Below are positions 3,773 to 6,291 of a stretch of DNA of 6,291 nucleotides, piece after piece. This stretch comes from Rickettsiales bacterium. GTDB lineage: Bacteria; Pseudomonadota; Alphaproteobacteria; Rickettsiales; UBA3002. The stretch spans positions 1 through 6,291 of the forward strand of contig JAIXZB010000002.1 in NCBI GenBank assembly GCA_027489915.1. The letters run 5' to 3'. Position 1 is the stretch's first letter; every line of letters begins with the position of its first letter. Under the pieces are notes generated by a model. It had not been told where the DNA came from and did not search any database. It saw only the letters and a program-made list of their open reading frames with translations. The position numbers and the translations under genes were made by a program.

Positions 3773-6291
3773 ATGAAGATTTTCTCAAGGCTACCTAAAT
3801 TTGTTGTCTGGCTGGGTGTAGCGGGCATGACTTCGCTGGTTATTGGCGTGATGGCGGTTTTTTTTATCATTCGCCACTACAGTGCCGATTTGCCCAGCAC
3901 AGATCAGCTGGCAAATTATAACCCACCTGTGGTGACACGTCTTTATGCGGCGGATGGAAAATTACTTGCAGAATACGCCAAGGAAAAACGCTTTTTCGTT
4001 CCGCTTTCATCTATCCCTAAATCAGTGCAGCAGGCGTTTATTTCGGCAGAAGATCAGAATTTCTATAATCACAAGGGCGTCGATATTTATGGTATAGGGC
4101 GCGCGCTTTATGAAAACGCTATAAATTATGGCACGGGCCGTTCTCCTGTTGGAGGATCTACTATTACGCAGCAGGTAGTGAAGAACTTCTTGCTCACATC
4201 TGAAAAATCGATGGAGCGTAAGGTTAAAGAGGCCATTTTAGCTTACCGTATCTCAAATATTTACACCAAAGAGAAGGTGCTTGAGCTGTATCTGAACGAG
4301 ATTTATCTGGGGCAAGGTACTTACGGGGTTGCGGCTGCTGCACTCAATTATTTCAACAAATCACTGGATGCATTGACGACAGAAGAAATTGCATTGCTTG
4401 CGGCTATGCCGAAAGCACCTGCTAATTATGACCCTACAAGGAATTACGATGCGGCACTTACGCGGCGTAATTACGTTATTGATCGCATGATGGAAGATGG
4501 ATATATCACGCAAGCAGAGGCTGAGCGCGCAACGGCAACTGCAATTACGCTTACGCCGCGTGATATTGGTGAAACCGCGCATGCAGATTATTTTGCCGAA
4601 GAAGTGCGGCGCAGGCTTGCGCAGCTTTATGGTTCGGATGCCTTGTATAAAGGTGGGTTGTTTGTTAAAACCACAGTAGACCCTGAGCTTCAGAAGCATG
4701 CGGATAATGCACTTCGCTACGCGCTACGATTATATGACAGGCGTCATGGATTTCGTGGGCCAGTGGGGCAAATTACCACAGGCGAAGGATGGCAGGAGGA
4801 ATTGAAATCGTTTCCTGACACAACCCATGTGCCTATTTTTAACGACCAGCAGATTGCAGTAGTACTCAATCTTGGTACTGAAGCATCGATTGGATTGGTT
4901 AATGGTAAACGTGCAGTGGTTCCTGCAGGAGAGCTTACTTGGGCGAAGCGTTATGTTGGACGTATTGTAGTGGATGGGAAGACCCAAACCATTGCGGGTG
5001 TGCTCCGTGCAGGTGATGTTATTATTGTGGAGCCACTTGCAGCAGATGCGAAGCAATTCCGTGTAACACAAGTGCCTGAAGTGAATGGGGCTATGGTTGT
5101 TATGGATCCGCATTCGGGTCGTGTACTGGCATTATCAGGTGGGTATGCTTACGGTGGGCCAGATCAGTTTAACCGTGCAACGCAAGCCAAGCGCCAGCCG
5201 GGTTCTGCGTTTAAGCCATTTGTATATTTGACTGCGCTTGAGAATGGATTCAACCCGACCAGTATTGTGGTAGATGGGCCGATTGAGCTATCACAAGGTG
5301 AGGGGCTGCCTATGTGGCGGCCTAAAAACTATGAGGGCAAATTTTTAGGGCCAACCACACTGCGCAGAGGGCTTGAGAAATCACGTAATACTATGACCGT
5401 TCGGCTTGCGGTAATGCTTGGTATTAAGCGTATTCAGCGCATGGCGGTGCGGTTTGGGATTTATGATGCAGACACGCGTGCAGACTTATCGATGGTGCTG
5501 GGTGCAAAAGAAACTACACTTCTTAAGCTAGCCAATTCGTATGCTATGTTTGTCAATGGAGGTCGTAAGGTTGAGGCTTCGCTGATTGAGCGTATTGATG
5601 ATCGCAATGGTATTACCATCTTTCGTCGTGATGCACGTGATTGCGTGGAGTGTACGTTGAGCGCAGAATCGGATGGTTCTGCGACGCCGCCTACCATTGC
5701 CGATGACAGAGACCAGATTATAGATCCTCGGGTTGCGTATCAGATTGTATCTATACTTGAAGGGGTTGTGCAACGAGGAACGGCTGTGGCTGCGCGCTCG
5801 CTCAATCGTCCGATGGGTGGTAAAACTGGAACCACCAATGATAGCCGCGATACATGGTTTATGGGTTTTACGCCTGATTTGATTATTGGAACTTACATAG
5901 GATACGACCAACCGCGTTCGCTTGGTGCGAAAGAAACGGGTGGGCGGGTTGCTTTGCCTGCATTTATGAACTTTGTACAGAATGCGCTTAAAGATAAGCC
6001 TACTGTTCCATTCAGGGTGCCTTCGGGCATTCAGCTTGTGCCAGTGAACGCAGTAACGGGCCAGCCTCTTTATTATGGTGAAGAGGGAATGGGCGGTGGA
6101 GTCATTCAGGAAGCCTTTATTGTGGGTGGTGAGATTATGAAACCACAATCTGAAGTGGCAGCAGCTGCGCTTGAACCTGAGGTGAAAAATAGCATCAATG
6201 AAAGTGGTGCGGCGCCAGAGCAACTTTTTGATTCACCGTTTAACCCTGATGGTATGACGCCGGATGCAGCAGGTGAATCGCCTTATTCGAC
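3773..6291 (+). CDS. mrcA: Bifunctional penicillin-binding protein 1a, 839 codons (runs off the right edge)
   Basis: This inner-membrane class A PBP polymerises lipid II into glycan strands and cross-links their peptides in the periplasm. A short cytoplasmic start is followed by one membrane anchor at about 10-33. The glycosyltransferase (GT51) domain shows its motifs in order: EDQNFYNHKG with catalytic Glu93, GGSTITQQ at 127-134, RKVKEA at 149-154 and ELYLNEIYLG at 171-180. An OB-like domain lies at about 330-435. The transpeptidase domain carries SAFK with nucleophile Ser478, SRN at 537-539 and KTGT starting at Lys684, so both active sites are intact. The only cysteines are Cys624 and Cys627. 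The region after about 790 is Ala/Glu/Pro-rich, so the stop is probably close beyond the edge. The ATG at 3773 is chosen because it gives the usual short N-terminus; GTG at 3734 is a real alternative with a better Shine-Dalgarno. The gene is likely co-transcribed with amiC. mrcB/pbpC-type PBPs are less likely given the OB domain and overall match. Confidence 0.96.
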   Translation, partial: MKIFSRLPKFVVWLGVAGMTSLVIGVMAVFFIIRHYSADLPSTDQLANYNPPVVTRLYAADGKLLAEYAKEKRFFVPLSSIPKSVQQAFISAEDQNFYNHKGVDIYGIGRALYENAINYGTGRSPVGGSTITQQVVKNFLLTSEKSMERKVKEAILAYRISNIYTKEKVLELYLNEIYLGQGTYGVAAAALNYFNKSLDALTTEEIALLAAMPKAPANYDPTRNYDAALTRRNYVIDRMMEDGYITQAEAERATATAITLTPRDIGETAHADYFAEEVRRRLAQLYGSDALYKGGLFVKTTVDPELQKHADNALRYALRLYDRRHGFRGPVGQITTGEGWQEELKSFPDTTHVPIFNDQQIAVVLNLGTEASIGLVNGKRAVVPAGELTWAKRYVGRIVVDGKTQTIAGVLRAGDVIIVEPLAADAKQFRVTQVPEVNGAMVVMDPHSGRVLALSGGYAYGGPDQFNRATQAKRQPGSAFKPFVYLTALENGFNPTSIVVDGPIELSQGEGLPMWRPKNYEGKFLGPTTLRRGLEKSRNTMTVRLAVMLGIKRIQRMAVRFGIYDADTRADLSMVLGAKETTLLKLANSYAMFVNGGRKVEASLIERIDDRNGITIFRRDARDCVECTLSAESDGSATPPTIADDRDQIIDPRVAYQIVSILEGVVQRGTAVAARSLNRPMGGKTGTTNDSRDTWFMGFTPDLIIGTYIGYDQPRSLGAKETGGRVALPAFMNFVQNALKDKPTVPFRVPSGIQLVPVNAVTGQPLYYGEEGMGGGVIQEAFIVGGEIMKPQSEVAAAALEPEVKNSINESGAAPEQLFDSPFNPDGMTPDAAGESPYS

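Noticed and set aside
4361..5113. Two further minus-strand frames of 112 and 127 codons
   Set aside because: Both are antisense to mrcA and are explained by its codon bias, which leaves few stops on the opposite strand.
5528..6223. A 231-codon minus-strand open frame
   Set aside because: It lies entirely antisense to the transpeptidase domain of mrcA, where the plus frame has intact catalytic motifs; the antisense product is rich in Arg/His/Thr/Asn without any recognisable fold.

Overview
The window is a chromosomal core region of an alphaproteobacterium. It holds two divergently arranged transcription units: rne (ribonuclease E) on the minus strand, running off the left edge, and amiC (N-acetylmuramoyl-L-alanine amidase) followed by mrcA (class A penicillin-binding protein 1a) on the plus strand, with mrcA running off the right edge. 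The assignment to Alphaproteobacteria rests on three points. The order rne / amiC / mrcA is a recurrent alphaproteobacterial arrangement. The RNase E carries the long acidic insertion inside its S1 domain that is typical of that class. From memory, the PBP1a also reads very close to rickettsial PBP1a. Base composition looks moderate, near half G+C by eye, so this is not a classic high-GC free-living alphaproteobacterium. I would not name a genus.

Layout: 1-2091 (minus) is the first 697 codons of rne. 2092-2519 is a gene-free divergent spacer of about 430 bases, which must hold both promoters and the 5' leader of rne; it contains several short perfect inverted repeats and weak promoter-like hexamers. 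2520-3698 (plus) is a complete amiC. 3699-3772 is a short gap with one small inverted repeat. 3773-6291 (plus) is mrcA, open at the right edge but covering the complete glycosyltransferase and transpeptidase domains.

AmiC and PBP1a act on the same polymer in the periplasm: PBP1a polymerises and cross-links glycan strands, and AmiC cleaves the peptide from MurNAc, mainly during septum splitting. Their same-strand spacing suggests co-transcription. RNase E is the cytoplasmic endonuclease for mRNA turnover and rRNA/tRNA maturation, and it shares only the divergent spacer with the other two.

I found no mobile element, CRISPR array, tRNA/rRNA gene or sign of horizontal transfer, and no previously undescribed system. 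The points worth a second look are the long putative rne leader with its palindromes, uncertain starts for both plus-strand genes, the extended acidic insert in RNase E, the lone CxxC pair in PBP1a, and a strand-wide G+T bias that ignores gene direction.
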